Below, one piece after another: positions 16,512 through 25,490 of a stretch of DNA of 55,243 bases. How positions within the stretch are numbered: position 1 is the first letter of the stretch; each line of letters opens with the position of its first letter. The notes under the pieces were generated by a model. It searched no databases, was not told the origin of the DNA, and saw only the letters and a program-made list of their open reading frames with translations. A program made the translations under genes and the position numbers. This stretch comes from Alphaproteobacteria bacterium (GTDB taxonomy: Bacteria > Pseudomonadota > Alphaproteobacteria > Rhodobacterales > Rhodobacteraceae), in the NCBI GenBank assembly GCA_030429105.1, contig JAUIDE010000015.1, forward strand, positions 1 through 55,243. Reading direction: 5' to 3'.

Positions 16512-16940
16512 ATGGCGCTCGACAAGCCCACGACGCTCGACGGATGGAACGCCCGCACGGCGGGGCTCTTCCCCGACCTTCTCGGCGCGAAGTTCGAGAA
16601 GGTGACGCCGGAGGAGGTGATCGGCGCGGTCGAGGTGCGGCGGACGCTCTTCGCCCCGAACGGCTATCTCCATGCCGGCGTCGTGGTGACGCTGGCGGAC
16701 ACGGCCTGCGGCTTCGGCGCCATCGCGGCGCTGCCTGAGGGGGCCGTCGGCTTCACCACGATCGACCTTTCCTCCAGCTTCCTCTCCACCGCCAAGGAGG
16801 GGCGCGTCATCGTCCGCGCGAAGCCGCTTCATCTTGGCCGCTCGACGCAGCTCTGGGACGCGGTGGTGACTTCGGAGGCGACGGGCCGGGTGATGGCGCA
16901 GTTCCGCTGCACGCAGATGGTGCTCTGGCCCAAGGCCTGA
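16512..16940 (+). CDS. PaaI-family hotdog thioesterase
   Basis: 142 residues forming one hotdog domain. The motif FAPNGYLHAGVVVTLADTACGFGA contains the N/HG-G-x-x-x-x-x-D arrangement of PaaI-like thioesterases, in which the Asp and neighbouring residues hydrolyse acyl-CoA. AVGFTTIDLSSSFLSTAKEG is the second conserved strand. The start is preceded by GGGAGGCTCTG. The gene lies 42 bp after DUF1491 and 3 bp before recO, so it is probably in the same transcript. Substrate unknown. Confidence 0.87.
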   Translation: MALDKPTTLDGWNARTAGLFPDLLGAKFEKVTPEEVIGAVEVRRTLFAPNGYLHAGVVVTLADTACGFGAIAALPEGAVGFTTIDLSSSFLSTAKEGRVIVRAKPLHLGRSTQLWDAVVTSEATGRVMAQFRCTQMVLWPKA

Positions 16941-16943
16941 CGC

Positions 16944-17672
16944 TTGGAGTGGCGCGACGAGGGCGTGATCCTATCCGCGCGGCGGCACGGGGAGGATGCG
17001 CTGATCCTGGAGGCGCTGACGGCGGCGCACGGGCGCCATGCGGGGATCGTGCGCGGCGGCGCGTCGCGGAAGATGGCGCCGCTCCTTCAGCCGGGGGCGG
17101 ATGTCAGCCTCGAATGGCGCGCGCGGCTCGGGGAGCATCTCGGCGCGTTCCGGGCGGAACCGCTCCGCTCCCGCGCCGGGGCGCTGATGGCGGACGGGGA
17201 CGCGCTGGCGGCGATGGCCGCGGTCGCCGCCCTCCTGACCGCGTTCCTCCCGGAGCGGGAGCCCTGCCCCGCCCTCCATGCGGCGACAGTTTCGCTGCTC
17301 GATTCGCTCGGCGTCGCGCCGGACTGGCCGGAAGCCTATGTCGCCTGGGAGATCATGCTGCTTTCGGAGCTGGGCTGGCCGCTCGACCTCTCGGCCTGCG
17401 CCGTGACGGGCGCGCGGGAGGACCTCACCCATGTCTCCCCGAAGAGCGGGCGCGCGGTGAGCCGTGAGGCGGCGGAGCCCTGGGGCGGGCGGCTCCTGCC
17501 GCTGCCGGGCTTTCTCGGCGGCGCAGACAGGGGCGCGAACGGGGGCGCAAACGGGGACGGGCTCGCGGAGGGGCTCGCGCTCAGCGGATTCTTCCTCGAA
17601 CGCTGGGTCGGCGCCGGCGCCCTGCCCGCGCCGCGCGGGCGGCTGGCGGAGCGGCTCGCCCGCCGGGCCTGA
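16944..17672 (+). CDS. recO: DNA repair protein RecO
   Basis: 242 residues from a TTG start at 16944, 3 bp after the thioesterase stop. EWRDEGVILSARRHGEDALILEALT is the N-terminal OB-fold start, and GRHAGIVRGGASRKMAPLLQPG is the typical RecO DNA-binding strand region. AVTGAREDLTHVSPKSGRAVS marks the C-terminal helical domain, without zinc-binding cysteines, as is common in alphaproteobacteria. RecO loads RecA at gaps. A local glycine/asparagine run (GANGGANGDG) looks like an in-frame loop expansion. Confidence 0.93.
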   Translation: MEWRDEGVILSARRHGEDALILEALTAAHGRHAGIVRGGASRKMAPLLQPGADVSLEWRARLGEHLGAFRAEPLRSRAGALMADGDALAAMAAVAALLTAFLPEREPCPALHAATVSLLDSLGVAPDWPEAYVAWEIMLLSELGWPLDLSACAVTGAREDLTHVSPKSGRAVSREAAEPWGGRLLPLPGFLGGADRGANGGANGDGLAEGLALSGFFLERWVGAGALPAPRGRLAERLARRA

Positions 17673-17742
17673 CGCCCGCGGCATTCGAGGCGAATCCGAA
17701 ACGGATTTCGCTGGAAAAACGGGCGGATCGTGAGAGATTCGC

Positions 17743-17781
17743 GTTTGTGTCCGTGTGTGTGTGCGTAGGCGTGTGTGGGGG
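17743..17781 (+). repeat. GT-rich alternating leader tract
   Basis: The bases just upstream of the HTH-TPR gene are almost only G and T, with GTGTGTGTGT in the middle. The tract includes in-frame GTG codons, so it affects the choice of start. A comparable G/T-rich leader precedes the gene at 28520. Such tracts can slip during replication or adopt Z-DNA. Confidence 0.55.
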
Positions 17782-17786
17782 TTTCG

Positions 17787-19586
17787 ATGCGGCAACCTCA
17801 AGGCTTCGGCCGCGAGTTCGGTGAGCTGGTGAAGGCCCGGCGGCGCGAGCGCGGCCTCTCCCGGCCCGAACTGGCGGCGATCGCCTTCGGCGCCGCCGGC
17901 GCCGCGCGGCGGGTGGCGGAGATCGAGGACGGGCTCGTTTCCGCCCCTGCGCCGCGGGTCGTCGAAGCGATCCGCCATGCGCTCGGCCTCGCGCCTTCCG
18001 ACCTGCCGGGGGCGGAGGCGGAGCCGCAGGGCGCGGCCCCGCCGCGGCAGATGCTGGAGGCGTCGCTCCGGACGCTCGACAGCCGGGAGCGGGACGTGCG
18101 TGAGGCCGCGCTCCGCCTCAAGACCCTGGAATGGCGCGCCTCCCGCGCGCGCATCGCCGGAATCGTCCGGAACCGGCCGGACCTTCGACCCTTCGCGGCC
18201 GCGGCGCAGGCGGCGATCGACCGCGGCGACTTCGCGGAGGCGGAGGCCCGCCTCTCCGCCGCCGAGGCGGAAGTCGGCCGCGGGCCGGCGCGTATCGAAT
18301 TGCGGCGGGAGCGGGGGGAGGTCGCGCTGATGTCCGGGGCGCCGGGGCTTGCGGCGACGCTCGCCGAATCCGCCGCCGGCTTCCTCGACCCCTTCGTGCC
18401 CGACGCGGCTGCGGACCTCCGGCACGCCTTCGCCGCCGCGCTGCACCGGCACGGGCGCATCTTCGGGACCGACGCCATCGCCGCCGCCGGACCCTTCCTG
18501 CGCCGCAATCTCGACTACTGGCGGAAGGACCGGCGGCCCGAGAAATGGGCGACGACGCGCAACAACCTCGCCAATGCGCTGCATGACCTCGCCATCATGC
18601 ATCCGCATGAGGCGAGCGTCGCGCTGCTGGAGGAGGCGGTCTCGCTCTATCGCGCTGCGCTCGAAGTCTTCACCGAGCGCGCGCATCCCGGAAGGCGGGC
18701 GACGACGAACAGCAACCTCGCCACGGCGCTCGGCAATCTCGCGCGGCGGAAGCGCGGTAAGGACGCGGCGGCGCTGCATGTGGAGGCGGCGGCGGCCTAC
18801 CGCGCCGCGCTCTCCGCCCGCGCGCGGCGGTCTAAGCCGGCGGACTGGGCGCAGGCGCAGGCGCAGCTCGGCCTCGCGCTCGGCGCGGCGGCGATGGCGA
18901 CGCCGGGGCCGGCGCGGGCGCGGATGCTGCAGGAGGCCGAACAGGCGGAGGAGGCCGCGCTCGGCGTCTACAGCCGGGAGGCGACGCCGGCGCACTGGGC
19001 CGCGGCGCGCAACAATCTGGGCAACACGTTCCGCGCGCAGGCGGCTGCGGGCGGGGGGGCGGCGATGCTGGTGAAGGCCGTCGCCGCCTATCGCGACGCG
19101 CTCGACGCGCTGGGCAAGGAGGACGGCGCGGAGGAGCATCGCCGCGCAGCGATCCGCTGCAACCTCGCGCGGGCGCTGGCGGAGCTGGCGGAGTTCGCGC
19201 CGAAGGAGCAGGCGGCGGGGCTCGCCGCGGAGGCCGCCGCCTCGGCCCGCGCCGCTCTCGCCGCGCGGACGCGGGAGCGGGAGCCGGAGGCCTGGGCGGC
19301 GGCGCATTTCACCCTTGTCGGCGCGCTGACGGCCGAGGCGCGCTTTTCCGCCGGGCCAAGCGCGGCGCGGGCCGCCTCCGAGGCGGCGGCGCTCTGCCGC
19401 AAGGAGCTGCAACTCGCGCTCGGCCGGGCGCTGGAGGCGGAGGCGCGGGCCGGCGGGCCGCCGGAGACGCTGCGCCGGCTGCAGGCGGCGGCGCGCGCGG
19501 CCTACGCCGCCGCGCTCACGAAGCTCGACCGCGCCTCCCCCCTCGCCGCGGCGGCGAGCGCGGCGCGGAAGCGGCTCGCGGCGTGA
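17787..19586 (+). CDS. Helix-turn-helix protein with TPR repeats
   Basis: 599 residues from ATG 17787 (MRQPQGFGREFGELVKARR), which has GGGGG upstream; GTG 17775 is an alternative. Residues about 8-60 resemble a Cro/XRE-type helix-turn-helix (RRRERGLSRPELAAIAFGA). From about residue 230 the protein is built of tetratricopeptide-like helical pairs with the marker pieces ATTRNNLANAL, ATTNSNLATALGNLA and AAARNNLGNTFRAQA at intervals of about 50-100 residues. TPRs bind partner proteins. It could be a ligand- or partner-controlled regulator, but no target is evident. No operon partner is seen. Confidence 0.75.
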   Translation: MRQPQGFGREFGELVKARRRERGLSRPELAAIAFGAAGAARRVAEIEDGLVSAPAPRVVEAIRHALGLAPSDLPGAEAEPQGAAPPRQMLEASLRTLDSRERDVREAALRLKTLEWRASRARIAGIVRNRPDLRPFAAAAQAAIDRGDFAEAEARLSAAEAEVGRGPARIELRRERGEVALMSGAPGLAATLAESAAGFLDPFVPDAAADLRHAFAAALHRHGRIFGTDAIAAAGPFLRRNLDYWRKDRRPEKWATTRNNLANALHDLAIMHPHEASVALLEEAVSLYRAALEVFTERAHPGRRATTNSNLATALGNLARRKRGKDAAALHVEAAAAYRAALSARARRSKPADWAQAQAQLGLALGAAAMATPGPARARMLQEAEQAEEAALGVYSREATPAHWAAARNNLGNTFRAQAAAGGGAAMLVKAVAAYRDALDALGKEDGAEEHRRAAIRCNLARALAELAEFAPKEQAAGLAAEAAASARAALAARTREREPEAWAAAHFTLVGALTAEARFSAGPSAARAASEAAALCRKELQLALGRALEAEARAGGPPETLRRLQAAARAAYAAALTKLDRASPLAAAASAARKRLAA

Positions 19587-21002
19587 TCAGCGGAGGACGG
19601 CGCCGGGGTTCATGATCCCCGCCGGGTCGAGCGCGGCCTTCAGCGCGCGCATGGCGGCGAGGAGGCCGGCGTCGCCGTAGCGTTCGAGATCGTCCACCTT
19701 GGCGCGGCCGACGCCATGCTCGGCGCCGACGGAGCCCTCCGTCTCGTGCACGAGGTCGTGGACGAGGCGCTTCACCTCGTCCCGCCGGTTGCCGAGCGCG
19801 GCCTTGTCGCGGCCCCTCGGCGGGTAGACGTTGTAATGCAGGTTTCCGTCCCCGACATGGCCGAAGCAGTTGATGCGGAGGGTCGGATCGAGCCGGTTCA
19901 GCGCCGCGGTGGCCTTGTCGATGAATTCCGGCAGGCGGGCGACGGGCACCGAGATGTCATGGTTCGAGAGCGCGCCGACCGCGCGGTTGGCGAGCGGGAT
20001 CGTCTCCCGGATCGTCCAGAGCGCGTCCCTTTGCTGGGCGGATTGCGCCACGGCGCCATCCGTCGCCAGCCCGGCCTCGAAGGCCGCCTCGAGCGCGGAT
20101 TCGAGCGCCTCGCCCACGCCGGCGCGGCCGCCGCATTCGACGAGAACGGACCATTTCGGCATCGGGTCGAGCGGCGCGGGCTTCGGCATACCGGTCTCAG
20201 CGAGGAAGTCGAACCCGACCACGTCGATCAGCTCGAAAGCCGAGATCACGTCCCCCACGCGGGGGCGGAGGAAGTGGAGGAGGTCCACCGCCGCCTGCGG
20301 GGAGGGGACGGCGAGCCAGGCGGTGGCCGTCTCCGCCGGGCGGGGGAAGAGCTTCAGCGCGGCGGCGGTGATGACGCCCAGCGTCCCCTCCGCGCCGATC
20401 AGGAGATGGCGGAGGTCATAGCCCATATTGTCCTTTCGGAGCCGCTTCAGCCCGTTGAAGACGGTCCCGTCCGGCAGCACCGCCTCGACGCCGAGGCAGA
20501 GGTCGCGCGCGTTGCCGTAGCGGAGCGTGTTCACCCCTCCGGCGTTCGAGGAGAGGTTGCCGCCGATCCGGCAGGAGCCTTCGGAGGCGAGGGAGAGGGG
20601 GAAGAGCCGGTCCACCGCCGCGGCGGCGTCCTGCACGTCTTTCAGGATCACTCCCGCCTCCGCGATCAGGGCGTTATCCGCCGCGTCCACCGCGCGGATG
20701 CGGTTCATGCGCTGGAGCGAGAGGAGGACGGGCGCGGGTTCCGCCAGCGTCACATGCCCGCCGACGAGGCCGGTGCCGCCGGAGACGGGGATGAGCGGGG
20801 TCCGCGCCTCGGCGCAGCGGCGGACGACCTCGGCCACCTCCGCGGTGGAGGCGGGGCGCGCGACGAAGGCGCCGTGGCCGCGATAGCGGTCCCTGTCCTC
20901 GCGGAAGAGGCCCGGTTCGTCCTCCGGCGTCTTCGCGCCGGAGGGGCCGAGAAGCTCGCGGAGGCCGTCCAGCAGGGCCGGGGAGGCGGGGTTGAGGCTC
21001 AT
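19587..21002 (-). CDS. FAD-binding oxidoreductase, GlcD/D-lactate dehydrogenase type
   Basis: 471 residues. The N-terminal FAD-binding domain shows PVSGGTGLVGGH and IGGNLSSNAGGVNTLRYGN. The C-terminal half carries FGHVGDGNLHYN and GSVGAEHGVGRAK, and ends in DPAGIMNPG, all standard for the GlcD/DLD family that oxidises D-2-hydroxyacids such as D-lactate, glycolate or D-2-hydroxyglutarate. ATG 21002 overlaps the stop of the upstream Sua5-type gene (ATGA), so the two are coupled. Substrate not resolved. Confidence 0.92.
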   Translation of the reverse strand: MSLNPASPALLDGLRELLGPSGAKTPEDEPGLFREDRDRYRGHGAFVARPASTAEVAEVVRRCAEARTPLIPVSGGTGLVGGHVTLAEPAPVLLSLQRMNRIRAVDAADNALIAEAGVILKDVQDAAAAVDRLFPLSLASEGSCRIGGNLSSNAGGVNTLRYGNARDLCLGVEAVLPDGTVFNGLKRLRKDNMGYDLRHLLIGAEGTLGVITAAALKLFPRPAETATAWLAVPSPQAAVDLLHFLRPRVGDVISAFELIDVVGFDFLAETGMPKPAPLDPMPKWSVLVECGGRAGVGEALESALEAAFEAGLATDGAVAQSAQQRDALWTIRETIPLANRAVGALSNHDISVPVARLPEFIDKATAALNRLDPTLRINCFGHVGDGNLHYNVYPPRGRDKAALGNRRDEVKRLVHDLVHETEGSVGAEHGVGRAKVDDLERYGDAGLLAAMRALKAALDPAGIMNPGAVLR

Positions 21003-21961
21003 GCCGGGCTCCTTTCCCGCGGCGCGGCGGCGCGGCGGAGGCGGTCGTTGATCGCGCGGCCGAGGCCGCGTTCGGGGATGGGGGAGACGGCGATGGCGCC
21101 GCCCCGCGCGTCGAGCGCATGGAGCATGGCGAAGAGATTCGCCGCCGCCTCCCGGAGGTCGCCCGCGGGCGAAAGGTCGAGCGCGGCGCCCGCCGCGCCG
21201 CCGAAGCCGAGCAGCGCCTCCCCCGGCGCGGCGGAGGCGGCGGCGAGCCGCAGGGGCGCGCGGGGGGCGTAGTGGCTGAGAAGCTGCCCCGGCGCGCTGA
21301 TCCCCTCCCCCGCGGGGAGAAGCGGCGCGCCGAGCGCGGCCTCGATCTCCTCCGCCGGGAGCCCGCCGGGGCGGAGGAGCCGCGCGGCGCCCGCATCGTC
21401 GAAGCCGACCACCGCGCTTTCGAGGCCGACGGGGCAGGCGCCGCCGTCGATCACGGCGGCGATCCGCCCCGAGAGGCCGGCGAGGACGTGCCCGGCGGTC
21501 GTCGGGCTGATCCGGCCGGAGGGATTGGCGGAGGGCGCGGCGACGGGGCCGCCGAAGGCGCGGAGCAGGGCCTGCGCGACCGGGTGGGCGGGCACGCGGA
21601 GCGCCACCGTCTCCAGCCCCGCGCGCGCGAGGAGGGAGATTGGCGCGCCCGCCCGCGCCGGGGCGACGAGCGTCAGCGGGCCGGGCCAGAACTTCGCAGC
21701 GAGGCGAAGCGCGCCTTCCGGCAGAAGGGCGAGCCGCGCGGCGGCCTCCTCGTCCGCGACGTGGAGGATAAGCGGGTTGAAGGAAGGGCGCCCCTTCGCG
21801 GCGAAGATCGCGGCGACGGCTTTGTCGGAGGCCCCGTCCCCGCCGAGGCCGTAGACCGTCTCGGTCGGGAAGGCGACGAGGCGCCCGGCGCGGAGGAGCG
21901 CCGCCGCTTCCTCCGTATCGCCCGGCCCGAGAACCCGCGTGACTTCCGCCCCCTTGTCCAT
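20999..21961 (-). CDS. L-threonylcarbamoyladenylate synthase (TsaC/Sua5 family)
   Basis: 320 residues from ATG 21961; GTG 21970 would add MRG. The YrdC-type N-terminal domain has VAFPTETVYGLGGDG and KGRPSFNPLILHV, with ALRVPAHPVAQALL and APSANPSGRISPT later. The extra C-terminal part from about residue 200, with a linker LLSHYAPRAPL, makes it the longer Sua5 form rather than short TsaC. It makes threonylcarbamoyl-AMP for the t6A37 modification of tRNAs that read ANN codons. Coupled to the downstream oxidoreductase by a 4-base overlap. Confidence 0.94.
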   Translation of the reverse strand: MDKGAEVTRVLGPGDTEEAAALLRAGRLVAFPTETVYGLGGDGASDKAVAAIFAAKGRPSFNPLILHVADEEAAARLALLPEGALRLAAKFWPGPLTLVAPARAGAPISLLARAGLETVALRVPAHPVAQALLRAFGGPVAAPSANPSGRISPTTAGHVLAGLSGRIAAVIDGGACPVGLESAVVGFDDAGAARLLRPGGLPAEEIEAALGAPLLPAGEGISAPGQLLSHYAPRAPLRLAAASAAPGEALLGFGGAAGAALDLSPAGDLREAAANLFAMLHALDARGGAIAVSPIPERGLGRAINDRLRRAAAPRERSPA

Positions 21962-22003
21962 GCCCCGCACATAGCGCCAAGCGGCGGCGATGGCGAGACG
22001 GGC

Positions 22004-23164
22004 TCAGCGGCGGCGGAGCGCCCGCTCGACGAGAACGAGGTTGAGGAGCGCCGCCGCCGCGACCGCCGCCGCGCCCCAGCCGAGCGCGTCGAGCCCGAAA
22101 CCCGCCGCGAGGCCGGAGCCGGCCGCGGAGCCGAGCGAGACGCCGAGATAGAGGAGCGCGGAGTTGAGCGAGAGGACGACCGTCGCCCGCTCCGGCGCCG
22201 CGGCGATGAGGCGGTTCTGCTGCACGGCGAAGAAGCCCCAGCCGAAGACCGACCAGAGGAAGGTCGCGCCGTAGAGAAGGAGGGGCGGGACCGGCAGGAG
22301 GGAGAAGATGGGCGTCACGAGGATGGTGACGATCGAGAGCGCGCCGAGGGTCCATGCCGGCCCGATCCGGTCCGCCAGCCGGCCGGAGATCAGGTTGCCA
22401 GCGACGGCCCCGGCGCCGGTGACGAAGAGGAAGAGGCTCACCCCCTCCCGCCCCATGCCCATCCGCGTCTCCAGGATCGGCGTCGCGAAGGTGTAGAAGA
22501 CATAGGCGGCGCCGACGAAGAGCGGGGTGAAGGAGAGGGCGAGCATCGCCCGCCGGTCCATCAGCGTCGCGAAGAGGGCGGAGAGGCGGCCCGGCTCCGC
22601 CGAGACGTTCGCGGGGACGAAGCGCATCGCCCCCGCCGCGGCGAGGAGGGAGAGCGCGGCGACGGCCCAGAAATCCACGCGCCAGCCGAAGGTGTAGCCG
22701 ACCCAGGCGCCGAGCGGGATGCCCATGACCTGCGCCAGCGTGAAGCCGAAGAAGGCCGCGGCGAGCGCCCTACCCCGCGCCTCCGGCGCGACGGAGGCGG
22801 CGGCGACGGCGGCGATGACGGGGGAGACGATGCCGGCCCCGAGCGCGGCGAGCGCCCGCCCGAAGAGGAGCGCGCCCGCGCTCTCCGCCAGCGCGATCAC
22901 CACAGCCGCGACGGCGAAGAGGAGGAGCGCGCCGGCCAGAAGATCCCGCCGCCGCACGCCCCCGGTCAGCGCGACGAGGAGCGGCGAGCCGATCGCGTAG
23001 GCGACGGCGTAGACGGTCATAACCAGCCCGGCCTCGGCCTCCGACATGCGGAGTTCGGCGGCGACGGGGGCGAGCACGCCGATCACCATGAAGGCGCCGA
23101 CGCCGATGGTGAAATTCGCGAAGGAGAGCGCGGGAATCAGCAGCCGCGGGGAGGGAGACGCCAT
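22004..23164 (-). CDS. MFS transporter
   Basis: 386 residues with about 12 hydrophobic helices, the standard MFS length. The A-like motif between helices 2 and 3 is VALTGGVRRRDLLAGALLLF, and the loop before helix 8 is NLISGRLADRIGPAW. It resembles the sugar-efflux/drug-efflux (Ara-type) branch (AEAGLVMTVYAVAYAIGSPLLV). It would export small compounds across the inner membrane. It lies between the Sua5 gene and the histidine-kinase gene, all minus strand, with small gaps of about 30-40 bp. Confidence 0.9.
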   Translation of the reverse strand: MASPSPRLLIPALSFANFTIGVGAFMVIGVLAPVAAELRMSEAEAGLVMTVYAVAYAIGSPLLVALTGGVRRRDLLAGALLLFAVAAVVIALAESAGALLFGRALAALGAGIVSPVIAAVAAASVAPEARGRALAAAFFGFTLAQVMGIPLGAWVGYTFGWRVDFWAVAALSLLAAAGAMRFVPANVSAEPGRLSALFATLMDRRAMLALSFTPLFVGAAYVFYTFATPILETRMGMGREGVSLFLFVTGAGAVAGNLISGRLADRIGPAWTLGALSIVTILVTPIFSLLPVPPLLLYGATFLWSVFGWGFFAVQQNRLIAAAPERATVVLSLNSALLYLGVSLGSAAGSGLAAGFGLDALGWGAAAVAAAALLNLVLVERALRRR

Positions 23165-23195
23165 GCGCCAGCGTTAGGCGCAGGGCGCGGGGGCT

Positions 23196-25310
23196 TCAAG
23201 CGGCCCGGAGCTCGGGCTCCGCGACCTCGGCCAGCGGCAGGTCCGGCAGCCAGAGCAGAAGGATCGAGCCGCCGCCCGGCCTGACGCGGTAGAGGACGTC
23301 CCCGCCCATCCGCCGCGCATTCTCCCGCGCGAGGGCGAGCCCGAGCCCCGCGCCGCCGACCACCCGCCGCTCCGTCTGGTCGAGCTGGAGGAAAGGCTCG
23401 AAGATGCGCTCGCGGTCCGCCTCCGGCACGCCGGGCCCTTCGTCCGCGACGCTGAAGAGGAGGCCGCCTTCCGGCGAATCCGCGACAGAGAGGACGATCA
23501 TGCCGGAGGGCGCGAACTTCATGGCGTTGTCGAGCAGGCAGGCGAGAATCCGGCGGATGCGCTCCGCATCGCCGCGGCGCGGGAGGGCGGCGCCGTAGAC
23601 AATCTCCCGCCGGATCTCCCGGCCGGCGGCGGCCGCGGCGTCGGCGGCGGCCTCCACGATCTCCGACGGGACGAAGGGCGCGGAGAGCGCGCCGGCGCGG
23701 CCGACCTCCGCAAAGTCCCGCATCGAGCCGACGAGCGCGGCGAAGGCGGAAGCGGAGGAAGCGAGCTGACGCAGCGCCGCGTCGCTTCGCGGATCGGCCG
23801 GGCAGGAGGCGCCCGCGCGGGCGAGCGCGGCGCAGAGGGCGGCCGTCTCCGCGGCGAGGTCGGCGCTCGCCTCGTCGAGCAACGCGGCCTTCGCGTCCCG
23901 CGCCGCCTCGGCGAGCTTGAGCGCGCGGTGCAGCCGGCGCGTTCGCTGCCGGCGCGAAAAGACGTTCATCCAGGCGACGAAGCTGAAGCCGCCGAGCGAG
24001 GCGAGCGCTGACAGCGTCCAGAGCGCGCCGGCCTCCACTATCTGCGACGGCTTCAGCGCGAAGAGGCCGTCCGGCGTCGCGCTCAGGGCGTGGATCGCGA
24101 GGAGGCACAGGGCGATGAGGAAGATCGAGGCGACCGTATCCCGGATCCGCCCGAGCGAAGCGATCACCATGGGCATAATGAAGAGCGCCACGACCGTATG
24201 ATGAGCGAGGCCGCCCATCACGACGGCGACCACGACGACCGCCCCCGAGGCGCCGCCCGCGAACATCCAGCCCCTGAGGCGCTGGCGGCCGGCGACGCCC
24301 GCCATGAACATCGAGCCGACGATGAGCGCGGTGAATGGCAGGGCGTAAAGAAAGGCCGTCGCCCCCGCCCGCCAGTCCTGCAGGAAGACGAGCCCGAAAC
24401 CGGCGAAATAGAAGATGTTGAAGACGCGGGAGATGAAGTTCATCAGCCTCGCCCCGGCGACGACCTGCGGCAGCGCCGCCTCCCTCGCCCCGTTCGCGCC
24501 GCCGTCGGGCAACGCCTCCGCCCGCGTGGCCGTCACTTCGAGGGCGCGCTCCACCAGCCGGGTGAGCCGGCGGCCCCGGCGGCGAGCCTCCTCGGCCAGT
24601 TCACGCGCCCTCGGGTCCGGATCGAGGCTCAGGAGCTCCGCGAAGCCGAAGACGCCATTCAGCGGCGTCCGCAGTTCATGGCTGATCGTGGCGAGGAAGC
24701 GGGAGCGGGCGAGGCCCGCCTCCTCGGCCCGCGCGATCGCCCTGGTCAGGCGGCTGTGCAGACGCTCCCGTCCGTAGAGGTTGAAGAGGCTGGCGATGCC
24801 GAACATGGCGAGGGTGACGAAACTCGCGCAGAGCCAGACGATCTGGGGCGGGGCGAGGGTCGTCGGCGCGGCTGCGTAGGCCGGATCGACGCCGTCGCCT
24901 GCGGCGCCGACAGCAAGGACGACAAGGGCGCCGACTGCGGCGCTGACGGCCGTCGCGCGCTCCGTCGAGAACGAGGCGGCGACCACCGGAACGAGGGCGA
25001 GGATCGGCGCTGCGTGATAGGCGAGCCCCCCCATCCCGGCGGAGACGACGCCGATCACGCCATAACTCGCCGCGGTCAGAAGCATGACGACGAGCGAAGC
25101 CGGCCTCCGCAGGCGCGCCGCCGCGACGGACGCGAGCCCGAGGACGAGAAAGACGGAGACGGCCGGCGCGATGGCGAGCGCGCGGCCTGTATCGTGCAGA
25201 AGCGCGATCAGCCAGATGACGACGAGCGCAACGAAGGCCGAGACGGCTCCGGCCTCGATCAGGCTTCCGCCCTCCCGCGCGCGGCCCGGTTGCAGCGGTC
25301 CGTCCGGCAT
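23196..25310 (-). CDS. Histidine kinase with two membrane halves, H-box in the first and ATPase in the second
   Basis: 704 residues from ATG 25310, which has GGGGAGGGA upstream; GTG 25373 would give a longer form. The first half has about 5-6 hydrophobic segments and then a DHp domain with His211 in ISHELRTPLNG. No ATPase follows. Instead come another 5-6 membrane segments (from NFISRVFNIFYFAGFG) and a helical stretch at the place of a second DHp domain, where the histidine is replaced (LLDEASADLAAETAAL). The ATPase domain ends the protein: DNAMKFAPSG (N box), DEGPGVPEADRERIFEPF (G1/F box), GGAGLGLALA (G2). It probably arose by fusion or duplication with division of labour (inference). No response regulator is nearby. 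Confidence 0.82.
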   Translation of the reverse strand: MPDGPLQPGRAREGGSLIEAGAVSAFVALVVIWLIALLHDTGRALAIAPAVSVFLVLGLASVAAARLRRPASLVVMLLTAASYGVIGVVSAGMGGLAYHAAPILALVPVVAASFSTERATAVSAAVGALVVLAVGAAGDGVDPAYAAAPTTLAPPQIVWLCASFVTLAMFGIASLFNLYGRERLHSRLTRAIARAEEAGLARSRFLATISHELRTPLNGVFGFAELLSLDPDPRARELAEEARRRGRRLTRLVERALEVTATRAEALPDGGANGAREAALPQVVAGARLMNFISRVFNIFYFAGFGLVFLQDWRAGATAFLYALPFTALIVGSMFMAGVAGRQRLRGWMFAGGASGAVVVVAVVMGGLAHHTVVALFIMPMVIASLGRIRDTVASIFLIALCLLAIHALSATPDGLFALKPSQIVEAGALWTLSALASLGGFSFVAWMNVFSRRQRTRRLHRALKLAEAARDAKAALLDEASADLAAETAALCAALARAGASCPADPRSDAALRQLASSASAFAALVGSMRDFAEVGRAGALSAPFVPSEIVEAAADAAAAAGREIRREIVYGAALPRRGDAERIRRILACLLDNAMKFAPSGMIVLSVADSPEGGLLFSVADEGPGVPEADRERIFEPFLQLDQTERRVVGGAGLGLALARENARRMGGDVLYRVRPGGGSILLLWLPDLPLAEVAEPELRAA

Positions 25311-25377
25311 CGGCTCTGGGTTCCCTCCCCTTTGCGGCGCAAGGCGCTTCGCGCGACGATCTTTCGCGGACACAGAT

Positions 25378-25390
25378 TAACCTTCGGTTA
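25378..25390. promoter_or_regulatory. Small dyad in the kinase/acyl-CoA dehydrogenase divergent region
   Basis: TAACC-TTC-GGTTA is a perfect inverted repeat of 5+5 bases. It lies about 70 bp upstream of the histidine-kinase start and 100 bp upstream of the divergent acyl-CoA dehydrogenase start. It could be an operator, but such a short dyad can occur by chance. Confidence 0.3.
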
Positions 25391-25490
25391 GCGGCGGTTC
25401 CACCGCGGCGCGGTTGCGCGGCGCGGCGATTGGCGCTAGCGCGAGGAGCGCGCCGCCGCGACCGCGCGCGGTTCGGGAGGAGGGACGGCC

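Noticed and set aside
16971-19412. 813-codon minus-strand open frame opposite recO and the HTH-TPR gene
   Set aside because: Composition is that of a shadow frame (Arg/Gly/Ala-rich) and it spans two real genes on the other strand.
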